In this document: in pieces, positions 24,191 to 33,093 of the stretch | Layout of the letters: each line of letters opens with the position of its first letter | Numbering within the stretch: position 1 is the first letter of the stretch | NCBI RefSeq assembly: GCF_000252995.1 | Contig: NC_015761.1 | Location: 1,860,001-1,924,000 of the forward strand | Source of the DNA: Salmonella bongori NCTC 12419 | Lineage (GTDB): Bacteria; Pseudomonadota; Gammaproteobacteria; Enterobacterales; Enterobacteriaceae | Direction: 5' to 3' | DNA: 64,000 nt | Made by a program: the position numbers and the translations under genes | Notes under the pieces: model-generated | The model's input: only the letters and a program-made list of their open reading frames with translations | Databases searched by the model: none | Told to the model about the DNA's origin: nothing

Positions 24191-24205
24191 TGTAATTTTA
24201 TTACA
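24191..24205. promoter_or_regulatory. HexR operator between zwf and hexR
   Basis: TGTAATTTTATTACA is a perfect palindrome that fits the HexR consensus (TGTARTNNWNYTACA). It lies 47 bases upstream of zwf in the 341-base zwf/hexR gap. The rest of this gap holds the divergent promoters and an A-rich run near 24361-24369; I see no other gene in it. Confidence 0.85.
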
Positions 24206-24485
24206 CAGCACTGTACTGCTTTTACGAGATTACGGAAACCGTAAACGCCCTTTCACCGATGAACCGACGTTTGATTGGCAATATAATCGGCAAAACGCCT
24301 AATAAAATTGTCGCTTTTCCACACAACCCAGAACCTAAAATCCGACATCGGTCATGTAATGAAAAAAAACAACACCTTTTTTAACCATTTTGCCCCCTTC
24401 CACGGTCACCAGGGGTAATATCTAACAAAACGCACCCGGTTTCTCGCATCATTGAAATCGCTAACACCCATGAGCCTTGCTAACC

Positions 24486-25331
24486 ATGAATATGCTGGAA
24501 AAAATCCAGTTGCAACTGGAACATTTAAGCAAATCTGAGCGAAAAGTCGCCGATGTTATTCTGGCCGCCCCCGGCAGAGCGATTCATTTAAGCATTGCCA
24601 TGCTTGCGCAGGAAGCAGACGTTAGCGAGCCGACGGTAAACCGTTTCTGTCGCAGCATGACTACCCGCGGTTTTCCTGATTTTAAACTGCATCTGGCGCA
24701 AAGTCTGGCAAATGGTACCCCGTATGTTAATCGCAATGTGGATGAAGATGACAGCGTTGAGGCTTATACTGGCAAAATCTTCGAGTCCGCTATGGCCAGT
24801 CTCGACCATGTTCGCCAGTCGCTGGATAAATCAGCCGTCAACCGCGCGGTAGATTTACTGACCCAGGCAAAAAAAATCGCTTTTTTCGGTCTTGGCTCTT
24901 CCGCCGCAGTTGCGCATGACGCCATGAATAAGTTTTTTCGCTTTAATGTTCCGGTGATTTACTCCGATGATATCGTTCTGCAACGGATGAGTTGTATGAA
25001 TTGTAGCGATGATGACGTCGTCGTGCTCATTTCACATACTGGCAGAACTAAAAGCCTGGTAGAACTGGCGCAGTTGGCACGAGAAAATGATGCGATGGTA
25101 ATCGCCTTAACTTCCGCCGGAACGCCGTTGGCGCGTGAGGCCACGCTGGCAATTACCCTTGACGTACCGGAAGATACCGACATTTATATGCCCATGGTCT
25201 CTCGACTTGCTCAACTGACCGTGATAGATGTTCTGGCAACGGGATTTACATTGCGTCGCGGGGCAAAATTCAGAGATAACTTGAAGCGTGTCAAGGAAGC
25301 GCTCAAGGAATCGCGTTTTGATAAAGAATGA
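24486..25331 (+). CDS. hexR: HexR, RpiR-family regulator of central carbon metabolism
   Basis: 281 residues starting at the ATG at 24486 (MNMLEKIQLQLEHLSKSERK). The upstream TTG-initiated extension is not needed. An N-terminal helix-turn-helix (EADVSEPTVNRFCRSM, about 40-60) is followed by a SIS sugar-phosphate domain (FFGLGSSAAVAHDA and LISHTGRTKS, about 125-270). HexR represses zwf, edd-eda and related genes and is released by KDPG. The C-terminus ends in SRFDKE, about 8 residues shorter than the E. coli protein I remember (which ends in LLNLSDDR). The missing tail is outside the SIS domain, so function should be kept. Confidence 0.95.
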   Translation: MNMLEKIQLQLEHLSKSERKVADVILAAPGRAIHLSIAMLAQEADVSEPTVNRFCRSMTTRGFPDFKLHLAQSLANGTPYVNRNVDEDDSVEAYTGKIFESAMASLDHVRQSLDKSAVNRAVDLLTQAKKIAFFGLGSSAAVAHDAMNKFFRFNVPVIYSDDIVLQRMSCMNCSDDDVVVLISHTGRTKSLVELAQLARENDAMVIALTSAGTPLAREATLAITLDVPEDTDIYMPMVSRLAQLTVIDVLATGFTLRRGAKFRDNLKRVKEALKESRFDKE

Positions 25332-25478
25332 CTCATCAGGAGTGATGACCACTAAAAGCAATAACAATGTTCTACCCTTTTCGTCATCCGGGTGCGTTCA
25401 TTTTATACCGCCAAGGTTTCAGAACGACCGGATCAATGTTCACGCAACACCAAGTTGTTTCAGTCAACGGAGTATTAC

Positions 25479-26921
25479 ATGTCCAGAAGGCTTCGCAGAA
25501 CCAAAATCGTTACCACGTTAGGCCCGGCAACTGACCGCGATAACAACCTTGAGAAGGTTATCGCCGCGGGCGCAAACGTTGTACGTATGAACTTCTCTCA
25601 CGGCTCGCCGGAAGATCATAAAATGCGTGCTGATAAAGTCCGTGAGATTGCCGCCAGACTGGGGCGTCATGTGGCTATTTTAGGCGACCTGCAAGGGCCA
25701 AAAATTCGCGTATCCACCTTTAAAGAAGGTAAAGTGTTCCTCAACATTGGGGACAAGTTCCTGTTAGACGCTAACCTGGGTAAAGGCGAAGGCGATAAAG
25801 AAAAAGTCGGTATTGATTACAAAGGTCTGCCGGCAGATGTCGTTCCCGGTGATATTCTGCTGCTTGACGACGGCCGCGTGCAGTTGAAAGTCATTGAAGT
25901 TCAGGGCATGAAAGTATTTACCGAAGTCACCGTCGGTGGCCCGCTGTCTAACAATAAAGGTATCAACAAGCTCGGCGGCGGTCTTTCTGCTGAAGCGCTC
26001 ACCGAAAAAGACAAAGCCGATATCAAGACCGCTGCGCTGATTGGCGTTGACTATCTGGCTGTTTCCTTCCCACGCTGCGGTGAAGATCTGAATTATGCAC
26101 GCCGCCTGGCGCGTGATGCAGGTTGCGATGCGAAAATTGTTGCGAAGGTCGAGCGTGCCGAAGCGGTGTGCGATCAAGACGCTATGGACGATATCATTCT
26201 GGCATCTGATGTCGTGATGGTCGCACGTGGAGACCTGGGCGTTGAAATCGGCGATCCAGAACTGGTCGGTATCCAGAAAGCGCTGATTCGTCGTGCGCGT
26301 CAGTTGAACCGCGCAGTTATCACCGCTACCCAAATGATGGAGTCAATGATCACCAACCCGATGCCGACCCGTGCGGAAGTGATGGACGTAGCAAACGCCG
26401 TCCTGGATGGCACTGATGCGGTTATGTTGTCTGCCGAAACCGCAGCCGGTCAGTATCCGTCTGAAACCGTTGCCGCTATGGCGCGCGTCTGCCTGGGCGC
26501 TGAAAAAATCCCCAGCATTAATGTATCTAAACACCGTCTTGATGTGCAGTTTGATAATGTCGAAGAGGCCATTGCCATGTCTGCGATGTATGCGGCAAAC
26601 CACCTGAAAGGGGTTACCGCTATCATCACCATGACAGAGTCTGGCCGTACCGCGCTGATGACATCCCGTATCAGCTCCGGCCTGCCGATATTCGCCATGT
26701 CCCGCCATGAGCGTACGCTGAATCTGACCTCGCTTTATCGCGGGGTGACGCCGGTGCATTTTGACAGTGCGGCGGATGGCGTTGTGGCAGCCCATGAAGC
26801 CGTTAACCTGTTGCGAGATAAAGGGTATCTGGTTTCCGGCGACCTGGTTATCGTGACCCAGGGGGATGTGATGAGTACCGTAGGTTCAACCAATACCACG
26901 CGCATTTTGACCGTTGAGTAA
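25479..26921 (+). CDS. pykA: pyruvate kinase II
   Basis: 480 residues from the ATG at 25479 (MSRRLRRTKIVTTLGPATD), with CGGAG upstream; the frame is open 29 codons earlier but not conserved. It converts phosphoenolpyruvate and ADP to pyruvate and ATP; this isozyme is the AMP-activated type. Motifs are NVVRMNFSHGSPEDH, LGDLQGPKIRV, the active-site signature IVAKVERAEAV, and VMVARGDLGVEI. The C-terminal domain ends in GDVMSTVGSTNTTRILTVE. It lies 147 bases after hexR and probably has its own promoter. Confidence 0.98.
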   Translation: MSRRLRRTKIVTTLGPATDRDNNLEKVIAAGANVVRMNFSHGSPEDHKMRADKVREIAARLGRHVAILGDLQGPKIRVSTFKEGKVFLNIGDKFLLDANLGKGEGDKEKVGIDYKGLPADVVPGDILLLDDGRVQLKVIEVQGMKVFTEVTVGGPLSNNKGINKLGGGLSAEALTEKDKADIKTAALIGVDYLAVSFPRCGEDLNYARRLARDAGCDAKIVAKVERAEAVCDQDAMDDIILASDVVMVARGDLGVEIGDPELVGIQKALIRRARQLNRAVITATQMMESMITNPMPTRAEVMDVANAVLDGTDAVMLSAETAAGQYPSETVAAMARVCLGAEKIPSINVSKHRLDVQFDNVEEAIAMSAMYAANHLKGVTAIITMTESGRTALMTSRISSGLPIFAMSRHERTLNLTSLYRGVTPVHFDSAADGVVAAHEAVNLLRDKGYLVSGDLVIVTQGDVMSTVGSTNTTRILTVE

Positions 26922-26931
26922 GTCCCGCAAA

Positions 26932-26960
26932 CGCCTGAGACGCATAAGCGTCATCAGGCA
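26932..26960. repeat. REP-like palindrome after pykA
   Basis: CGCCTGAGACGCATAAGCGTC followed by ATCAGGCA forms an imperfect palindrome (GCCTGA ... TCAGGC) of the type common in enterobacterial REP/BIME sequences. It lies between the pykA stop and its terminator. Confidence 0.5.
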
Positions 26961-26978
26961 TTCCCGGGATGTCAGCAT

Positions 26979-27003
26979 AAAGCCTCTCTTTCGAGAGGCT
27001 TTA
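26979..27003. terminator. bidirectional terminator between pykA and lpxM
   Basis: AAAGCCTCTC / GAGAGGCTTT with a TTTC loop, followed by ATTTATTT on the plus strand. The two genes converge here. Confidence 0.88.
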
Positions 27004-27004
27004 T

Positions 27005-27976
27005 TTATTTAATGGGGTAAAGATCCTTACGCTTATACGGCTGGATTTCGCCAGGCTTACGGGTCTTGAGTAACTTCAAAATCCAGGTGTACTGTTCCGG
27101 ATGCGGGCCAACAAAAATTTCAACCTCCTCATTCATTCGTCTGGCGATAGTATGATCGTCAGCGGTGAGAAGATCGTCCATCGGCGGGCGAATCTGGATG
27201 GTCAGGCGGTGCGTTTTGCCATTATAAACCGGGAAAAGCGGTATGATGCGTGCGCGACACACTTTCATCAGGCGGCCAATGGCGGGTAGCGTTGCCTTGT
27301 ATGTTGCGAAGAAATCGACGAATTCACTATGCTCCGGACCGTGATCCTGGTCCGGCAGGTAGTAGCCCCAATAGCCCTGACGAACAGACTGAATAAAGGG
27401 TTTAATCCCGTCATTACGCGCATGTAAACGCCCACCGAAACGACGACGTACTGTGTTCCAGATATAGTCAAACACCGGGTTGCCCTGGTTGTGGAACATC
27501 GCCGCCATTTTTTGTCCCTGAGATGCCATCAGCATGGCTGGAATATCCACGCCCCAACCATGCGGCACAAGGAAAATGACTTTCTCGTCGTTACGACGCA
27601 TCTCTTCAATGATTTCCAGCCCTTCCCAGTCGACGCGCTGCTGAATTTTTTCCGGGCCGCGCATCGCCAGCTCCGCCATCATTGCCATCGCCTGCGGTGC
27701 AGTAGCAAACATCTCATCGACAATCGCTTCACGTTCGGCTTCACTACGTTGCGGAAAGCACAATGACAGGTTGATCAGCGCCCGACGACGAGAGCTTTTT
27801 CCCAGCCTTCCGGCAAAACGCCCCAGCACCGCCAGGAAAGGGTCACGAAATGATGCTGGCGTTAATGCCACCCCCGCCATCGCCGCAGCGCCTAACCAGG
27901 CGCCCCAATACTGCGGATAGCGGAAGGATTTTTCAAATTCAGGAATATACTCACTATTATTTTTTTTGGTTTCCAT
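27005..27976 (-). CDS. lpxM: lipid A myristoyltransferase LpxM (MsbB)
   Basis: 323 residues. A late acyltransferase of Kdo2-lipid A biosynthesis that adds the secondary myristate from acyl-ACP. There is one N-terminal membrane segment (about 22-45). The acyltransferase HX4D motif is HGWGVD near residue 138, and the second conserved segment is LPDQDHGPEHSEFV near 205. Third in the leftward row znuA, mepM, lpxM, with 116 bases separating it from mepM. A REP-like GCCGGCACACATGGCGTACCGGC hairpin in that gap could attenuate read-through. Confidence 0.96.
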   Translation of the reverse strand: METKKNNSEYIPEFEKSFRYPQYWGAWLGAAAMAGVALTPASFRDPFLAVLGRFAGRLGKSSRRRALINLSLCFPQRSEAEREAIVDEMFATAPQAMAMMAELAMRGPEKIQQRVDWEGLEIIEEMRRNDEKVIFLVPHGWGVDIPAMLMASQGQKMAAMFHNQGNPVFDYIWNTVRRRFGGRLHARNDGIKPFIQSVRQGYWGYYLPDQDHGPEHSEFVDFFATYKATLPAIGRLMKVCRARIIPLFPVYNGKTHRLTIQIRPPMDDLLTADDHTIARRMNEEVEIFVGPHPEQYTWILKLLKTRKPGEIQPYKRKDLYPIK

Positions 27977-28092
27977 GCTTTTCCAGGGTCTACTGACGCG
28001 AAAAGGAACTGTGAATAGTGTAGCGGCGTCTGCGCCTCACACAAAATAAAAAAGCCGGCACACATGGCGTACCGGCTCTGTCAGCATATTTG

Positions 28093-29412
28093 TTAATCGA
28101 AGCGCAATTGCGGCAGAACCTCCTTCACTTGCGCCAGGTAATCACGACGATCGGAGCCCGTCAGCCCTTCCGTACGCGGCAGTTTTGCGGTTAAAGGGTT
28201 CACAGCCTGCTGGTTGATCCAGACTTCATAATGCAGATGCGGCCCCGTTGAGCGTCCGGTATTACCGGAAAGCGCAATACGATCGCCACGTTTCACTTTT
28301 TGCCCGGGCTTAACCAGGAGTTTACGCAGATGCATATAACGTGTGGTGTAGGTGCGTCCATGGCGAATGGCGATGTAGTAACCGGCGGCACCGCTACGCT
28401 TAGCGACCACGACTTCACCATCCCCCACTGATAGCACAGGCGTACCCTGCGGCATCGCAAAGTCAACGCCCCGGTGCGGGGCAACGCGTCCGGTAACCGG
28501 ATTCAGACGACGCGGATTAAAGTTGGATGAAATGCGGAACTGTTTTGCGGTCGGAAAACGCAAAAAACCTTTTGCCAGGCCGACACCATTACGGTCATAG
28601 AACTTACCGTCAGCGGCGCGAATGGCATAGTAATCTTTACCATCAGAACGCAGACGCACACCCAGCAGTTGGCTCTGCTCGCGCTTGCCATCCAGCATCT
28701 CACGCGACATCAGGACCGAAAATTCATCTCCCTTTTTCAGCTTGCGGAAATCCATCTGCCATTGCATCGCTTTTATTACTGCGCTGATTTCGCCGCTGGT
28801 CAAGCCGGCATCTTTCGCACTGGCGACAAAGCTACCACCCACTGTGCCTTTCATCAGGCTATTGACCCAGTCGCCCTGCTGCATTTCACTGCTCATTTTG
28901 AAACCGTTTGCAGTGCGATCGTAGGTACGCGTCTCACGACGAGAAACTTCCCACGTCAGACGCTGTAAATCGCCATCGGCAGTCAGCGTCCAGGAAAGCT
29001 GTTGACCAATCTTCAGATTTCGCAGTTCCTTATCAGACGCGGCAAGCTGGCTAATATCGCCCATATCGATGCCATACTGATTCAAAATGCTGCTTAATGT
29101 ATCGCCAGTAGAGACGACGTATTCATGGACACCCGTCTCGCCTGCGGTTTTATCATCCAGTTCATCCTGAGGAATGGCTTCATCTTCCTGGGCGGCCTGA
29201 TCGATAGGCTCACTGGCCTCCGGTAAGAGGGAACGGATTTCGTTTTTCTCCAGCTCAATAGTTTTAACGATTGGCGCGGATTCCGGGTGGTAAACGTATG
29301 GCCGCCATACTGCGACGGCCAGTGTCAGAACGGTAAGTGACCCCAGCATCACGCGATGGGGTCGGGGCAGATTATTAAATGCCAGGGCGACAGAGCGGGC
29401 TATCTGTTGCAC
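28093..29412 (-). CDS. mepM: murein DD-endopeptidase MepM (YebA)
   Basis: 439 residues. An N-terminal membrane anchor (about 20-40) precedes a LysM peptidoglycan-binding domain (VVSTGDTLSSILNQYGID, about 98-145). An M23 metallopeptidase domain lies near residues 310-410 with zinc ligands in PHRGVDFAMPQGTPV and HLHYEVW. MepM cuts D-Ala-mDAP crosslinks so that new peptidoglycan strands can be inserted; in E. coli it is degraded by Prc/NlpI. The start ATG is 15 bases downstream of the znuA stop, so the pair may share a transcript. Confidence 0.97.
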   Translation of the reverse strand: MQQIARSVALAFNNLPRPHRVMLGSLTVLTLAVAVWRPYVYHPESAPIVKTIELEKNEIRSLLPEASEPIDQAAQEDEAIPQDELDDKTAGETGVHEYVVSTGDTLSSILNQYGIDMGDISQLAASDKELRNLKIGQQLSWTLTADGDLQRLTWEVSRRETRTYDRTANGFKMSSEMQQGDWVNSLMKGTVGGSFVASAKDAGLTSGEISAVIKAMQWQMDFRKLKKGDEFSVLMSREMLDGKREQSQLLGVRLRSDGKDYYAIRAADGKFYDRNGVGLAKGFLRFPTAKQFRISSNFNPRRLNPVTGRVAPHRGVDFAMPQGTPVLSVGDGEVVVAKRSGAAGYYIAIRHGRTYTTRYMHLRKLLVKPGQKVKRGDRIALSGNTGRSTGPHLHYEVWINQQAVNPLTAKLPRTEGLTGSDRRDYLAQVKEVLPQLRFD

Positions 29413-29427
29413 GTATTCACTTCCTCG

Positions 29428-30372
29428 TTAATCTCCTTTCAGGCAGCTCGCATACTGGTTGGCTAATTGGCTTAAAAACGCTGAATAGCTTGTTTTACCC
29501 AGTTTAATGTTCGTCCCGAGGGGATCCAGCGTTCCCATTCGAACGCCTGTTCCCCTCGCCACGGCTTCCACGACCGCTGGCCTGAACTGTGGCTCAGCAA
29601 AAACGCAGGTTGCTTTTTGCTCAACCAACTGTGTTCTTATTTCATGTAAACGCTGCGCACCAGGTTGTATCTCAGGGTTCACGGTAAAGTGACCGAGTGG
29701 GGTGAGTCCGTAATGTTTTTCGTAGTAACCGTAGGCGTCATGAAAAACGAAATACCCTTTCCCCTTGAGCGGCGCGAGCTCGTTACCGACCTGTTTATCG
29801 GTTGCGGCTAATTGTGCCTCAAAATCTTTCAGGTTGGCGTCAAGTTTAGCTCGACTTTGCGGCATAAGTTCCACTAATTTTTCATGGATTGCAACCGCTG
29901 TAGCCCGCGCTATCTCTGGGGAAAGCCAAAGATGCATGTTATATTCGCCATGATGGTGATGTGCATCACCTTTTTCATCGCCAGCATGGGCGGATGCATG
30001 TTCATCTTCATCATCATCCGCTCCCTTCATGAGTAACGGTTTCACATCGCTAAGTTGCGCAATCGTCACCTGTTTATTGCCAGGAATATTCCTGACCGAC
30101 TTTTCCATAAAGGCTTCCATTTCCGGACCAACCCAAACCACTAAGTCCGCGCCCTGTAAGCGTTTTACGTCTGATGGACGCAATGAATAATCATGCTCGG
30201 AAGCCCCGTCCGGGAGTAATACTTGCGTATCGGTAACGCCGTCGGCAATGGCGGAAGCGATAAATCCAAGCGGTTTAAGCGAAGCGACAACAGCAGCCTC
30301 AGCGGCCTGGGTTGCACTCCCCCAAAGCGCGGCGGATAATGCTGCGAAAAGAAGCGTATTTTTCTGTAACAT
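29428..30372 (-). CDS. znuA: zinc ABC transporter periplasmic binding protein ZnuA
   Basis: 314 residues from the ATG at 30372 (MLQKNTLLFAALSAALWGSATQA), the family start; another ATG five codons upstream is possible. The signal peptide is followed by an A-1 type metal-binding fold. Zn ligands are expected in ASEHDYSLRP, NMHLWLSPE and VFHDAYGYY. A charged His-rich loop (about 118-148, with HHHHGEYN) is the ZnuA hallmark that senses or collects zinc. Divergent from znuCB, sharing the Zur box. The ribosome-binding site is poor for both possible starts. Confidence 0.95.
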   Translation of the reverse strand: MLQKNTLLFAALSAALWGSATQAAEAAVVASLKPLGFIASAIADGVTDTQVLLPDGASEHDYSLRPSDVKRLQGADLVVWVGPEMEAFMEKSVRNIPGNKQVTIAQLSDVKPLLMKGADDDEDEHASAHAGDEKGDAHHHHGEYNMHLWLSPEIARATAVAIHEKLVELMPQSRAKLDANLKDFEAQLAATDKQVGNELAPLKGKGYFVFHDAYGYYEKHYGLTPLGHFTVNPEIQPGAQRLHEIRTQLVEQKATCVFAEPQFRPAVVEAVARGTGVRMGTLDPLGTNIKLGKTSYSAFLSQLANQYASCLKGD

Positions 30373-30401
30373 AATGCGACTAATCATCGTAATGAATATG
30401 T

Positions 30402-30424
30402 GAAATGTGATATTATAACATTCT
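30402..30424. promoter_or_regulatory. Zur box between znuA and znuC
   Basis: The 23-base palindrome at 30402-30424 (GAAATGTGATA then TTATAACATTCT) fits the Zur operator GAAATGTTATANTATAACATTTC with two differences. It lies 30 bases from the znuA start and 27 from znuC, so one site can repress both divergent units. Confidence 0.9.
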
Positions 30425-30450
30425 ATAACTTCTGCAAGCCTAAAATTGAC

Positions 30451-31206
30451 ATGACAAGTTTAGTTTCCCTGGAAAACGTCTCGGTCTCATTTGGTCAACG
30501 CCGCGTCCTCTCTGACGTATCGCTTGAATTGAGTCCCGGAAAAATTTTAACGCTTCTCGGCCCTAACGGTGCGGGAAAGTCAACGCTTGTGCGCGTAGTT
30601 TTAGGGCTGGTAGCCCCTGATGAAGGGGTGATCAAGCGCAACGGACAGCTTCGTATCGGCTATGTTCCGCAAAAGCTCTATCTCGATACCACGCTTCCGC
30701 TGACGGTAAACCGATTTTTACGTTTACGCCCCGACACACACAAAACGGATATTCTCCCGGCGCTTAAACGTGTCCAGGCCGGACATCTTATTGACGCGCC
30801 CATGCAAAAACTCTCCGGCGGTGAAACGCAGCGCGTACTGCTGGCTCGCGCCCTGCTTAACAGGCCGCAGTTGCTGGTACTTGATGAGCCAACACAAGGC
30901 GTGGATGTCAACGGTCAGGTCGCATTATATGACCTTATCGATCAGCTGCGCCGCGAACTTGACTGCGCCGTGCTGATGGTATCGCATGATCTACACCTGG
31001 TGATGGCAAAAACGGATGAGGTGTTATGCCTGAATCATCATATTTGTTGTTCCGGCGCGCCGGAAGTGGTGTCTATGCACCCTGAGTTTATTTCTATGTT
31101 TGGCCCGCGCGGCGCAGAGCAGTTGGGTATTTATCGCCATCACCATAATCATCGCCACGATTTACAGGGCCGTATTGTACTGCGCCGGGGAAATGATCAC
31201 TTATGA
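30451..31206 (+). CDS. znuC: zinc ABC transporter ATPase ZnuC
   Basis: 251 residues from the ATG at 30451 (MTSLVSLENVSVSFGQRR); the frame extends upstream through the Zur box but not as coding. Walker A is GPNGAGKST, the signature is KLSGGETQRV, Walker B is LLVLDEPTQGVD and the H-loop is SHDLH. The C-terminal tail is His-rich (YRHHHNHRHDLQG), as in other ZnuC proteins. It powers zinc import through ZnuB. The stop codon overlaps the znuB start (ATGA). Confidence 0.97.
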   Translation: MTSLVSLENVSVSFGQRRVLSDVSLELSPGKILTLLGPNGAGKSTLVRVVLGLVAPDEGVIKRNGQLRIGYVPQKLYLDTTLPLTVNRFLRLRPDTHKTDILPALKRVQAGHLIDAPMQKLSGGETQRVLLARALLNRPQLLVLDEPTQGVDVNGQVALYDLIDQLRRELDCAVLMVSHDLHLVMAKTDEVLCLNHHICCSGAPEVVSMHPEFISMFGPRGAEQLGIYRHHHNHRHDLQGRIVLRRGNDHL

Positions 31207-31988
31207 TTGAACTATTACTGCCTGGCTGGCTGGCCGGGATGATGCTGGCCTGCGCCGCAGGTCCGCTGGGCTCATTCGTGGTCTGGCGTCGAATGTCTTA
31301 TTTTGGCGACACGCTGGCTCATGCATCGCTGCTGGGCGTGGCATTTAGCCTTTTGCTGGATGTTAATCCTTTCTATGCGGTTATCGCTGTGACGCTACTG
31401 CTCGCCGCCGGGCTGGTATGGCTGGAAAAACGCCCTCATCTGGCGATTGATACCTTGCTGGGCATTATGGCGCACAGTGCCCTCTCTTTAGGGCTGGTGG
31501 TCGTCAGCCTGATGTCTAATGTTCGCGTCGATTTAATGGCTTATCTGTTCGGCGATTTGCTGGCCGTCACGCCTGAAGATCTTATTTCGATTGCCACTGG
31601 CGTCGTTATTGTGCTGGCCATTCTCTTCTGGCAGTGGCGCAATTTGCTGTCGATGACCATCAGCCCGGATCTGGCCTTCGTGGATGGCGTGAAGTTACAG
31701 CGCGTGAAATTATTACTGATGCTGGTAACGGCGTTAACTATCGGCGTCGCGATGAAGTTTGTCGGAGCGCTAATTATTACGTCGCTGCTGATTATTCCCG
31801 CTGCAACCGCGCGTCGCTTTGCGCGTACGCCGGAGCAGATGGCGGGCATCGCAGTGATTGTGGGGATGCTTGCGGTAACGGGCGGACTCACCTTTTCCGC
31901 GTTCTATGATACGCCAGCAGGTCCATCAGTGGTATTATGCGCAGCCGTACTGTTTATCTTTAGCATGATGAAAAAACAGGCGAGTTGA
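31203..31988 (+). CDS. znuB: zinc ABC transporter permease ZnuB
   Basis: 261 residues with about seven to eight membrane segments; ABC-3 family metal permease. Starts MIELLLPGWLAGMMLACAAGPLGSFVVWRRM and contains the family segment SYFGDTLAHASLLGVA. Overlaps znuC by four bases (ATGA), so translation is coupled. Forms the inner membrane channel for Zn2+ delivered by ZnuA. Confidence 0.97.
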   Translation: MIELLLPGWLAGMMLACAAGPLGSFVVWRRMSYFGDTLAHASLLGVAFSLLLDVNPFYAVIAVTLLLAAGLVWLEKRPHLAIDTLLGIMAHSALSLGLVVVSLMSNVRVDLMAYLFGDLLAVTPEDLISIATGVVIVLAILFWQWRNLLSMTISPDLAFVDGVKLQRVKLLLMLVTALTIGVAMKFVGALIITSLLIIPAATARRFARTPEQMAGIAVIVGMLAVTGGLTFSAFYDTPAGPSVVLCAAVLFIFSMMKKQAS

Positions 31989-31996
31989 TGCTTTGC

Positions 31997-32065
31997 TGCC
32001 GTATGGCGCTACGCCCATCATGCCCAGGGATAAGCAGGCCGGGGCAGGCGAAGCCGCCATCCGGC
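31997..32065. repeat. REP/BIME-like palindromic segment between znuB and ruvB
   Basis: Two adjacent imperfect palindromes: GCCGTATGGCGCTACGCC near 31998-32015, and GCCGGGGCAGGCGAAGCC with CATCCGGC at 32038-32065. The layout is like paired REP units between convergent genes. Boundaries are approximate. Confidence 0.5.
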
Positions 32066-32075
32066 ATAATCAAGC

Positions 32076-33086
32076 TTAAGGCATCTCCGGCGGCGTAATA
32101 CCAAAGTGGTTCCACGCACGCACTGTCGCCATTCTTCCGCGCGGCGTGCGCTGCAAAAAGCCCTGCTGAATCAGATACGGCTCCAGTACATCTTCGATGG
32201 TTTCACGCTCTTCGCCAATCGCCGCTGCCAGGTTATCCAGTCCCACCGGGCCACCGAAGAATTTATCGATAACCGCCAGCAGCAGCTTGCGATCCATATA
32301 GTCAAAACCTTCTGCATCGACGTTCAGCATATCCAGCGCCTGTGCGGCAATTTCTGCGGAGATAGCGCCGTCATGCTTCACCTCGGCGAAATCACGCACG
32401 CGTCTGAGCAAGCGGTTGGCAATACGCGGCGTACCACGCGCCCGACGCGCCACTTCCAGCGCGCCATCATCACTCATTTCAAGCCCCATATGCCGGGCGC
32501 TGCGCCCGACGATGTGTTGCAGATCAGGCACCTGATAGAATTCCAGACGCTGCACGATACCAAAACGGTCACGTAGCGGCGAGGTCAACGAACCCGCCCG
32601 CGTCGTCGCGCCAATGAGCGTAAACGGCGGCAGGTCAATTTTAATCGAACGCGCCGCGGGTCCTTCGCCAATCATGATATCCAGTTGGTAATCTTCCATT
32701 GCCGGATAGAGCACTTCTTCCACCACTGGCGAAAGCCGATGTATCTCATCAATAAACAGCACATCGTGCGGCTCAAGATTGGTGAGCATAGCCGCCAAAT
32801 CGCCGGCTTTCTCCAGCACCGGGCCAGAAGTGGTGCGCAGGTTGACCCCCATTTCATTAGCTACGATATTGGCCAGCGTCGTTTTACCTAACCCTGGAGG
32901 GCCAAAAATCAATAAGTGATCTAAGGCGTCCCCGCGCAGTTTTGCCGCCTGAATAAAGATCTCCATCTGGGATCGCACCTGCGGCTGACCAATATACTCC
33001 GCCAATAGCTTAGGGCGAATAGCGCGATCGGCAACCTCTTCTGCGATAGTGGCGCCTGCTGAAATCAGGCGATCTGCTTCTATCAT
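32076..33086 (-). CDS. ruvB: Holliday junction branch migration ATPase RuvB
   Basis: 336 residues. AAA+ motor with Walker A GPPGLGKTTLA, Walker B LFIDEIHRLS, sensor 1 GATTRAG and an arginine finger in RDRFG. The C-terminal winged helix ends in PRGRMATVRAWNHFG. With RuvA it drives branch migration of Holliday junctions in recombination repair. It lies 7 bases after ruvA in the SOS-controlled ruvAB operon. Confidence 0.98.
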   Translation of the reverse strand: MIEADRLISAGATIAEEVADRAIRPKLLAEYIGQPQVRSQMEIFIQAAKLRGDALDHLLIFGPPGLGKTTLANIVANEMGVNLRTTSGPVLEKAGDLAAMLTNLEPHDVLFIDEIHRLSPVVEEVLYPAMEDYQLDIMIGEGPAARSIKIDLPPFTLIGATTRAGSLTSPLRDRFGIVQRLEFYQVPDLQHIVGRSARHMGLEMSDDGALEVARRARGTPRIANRLLRRVRDFAEVKHDGAISAEIAAQALDMLNVDAEGFDYMDRKLLLAVIDKFFGGPVGLDNLAAAIGEERETIEDVLEPYLIQQGFLQRTPRGRMATVRAWNHFGITPPEMP

Positions 33087-33093
33087 CGTAACC

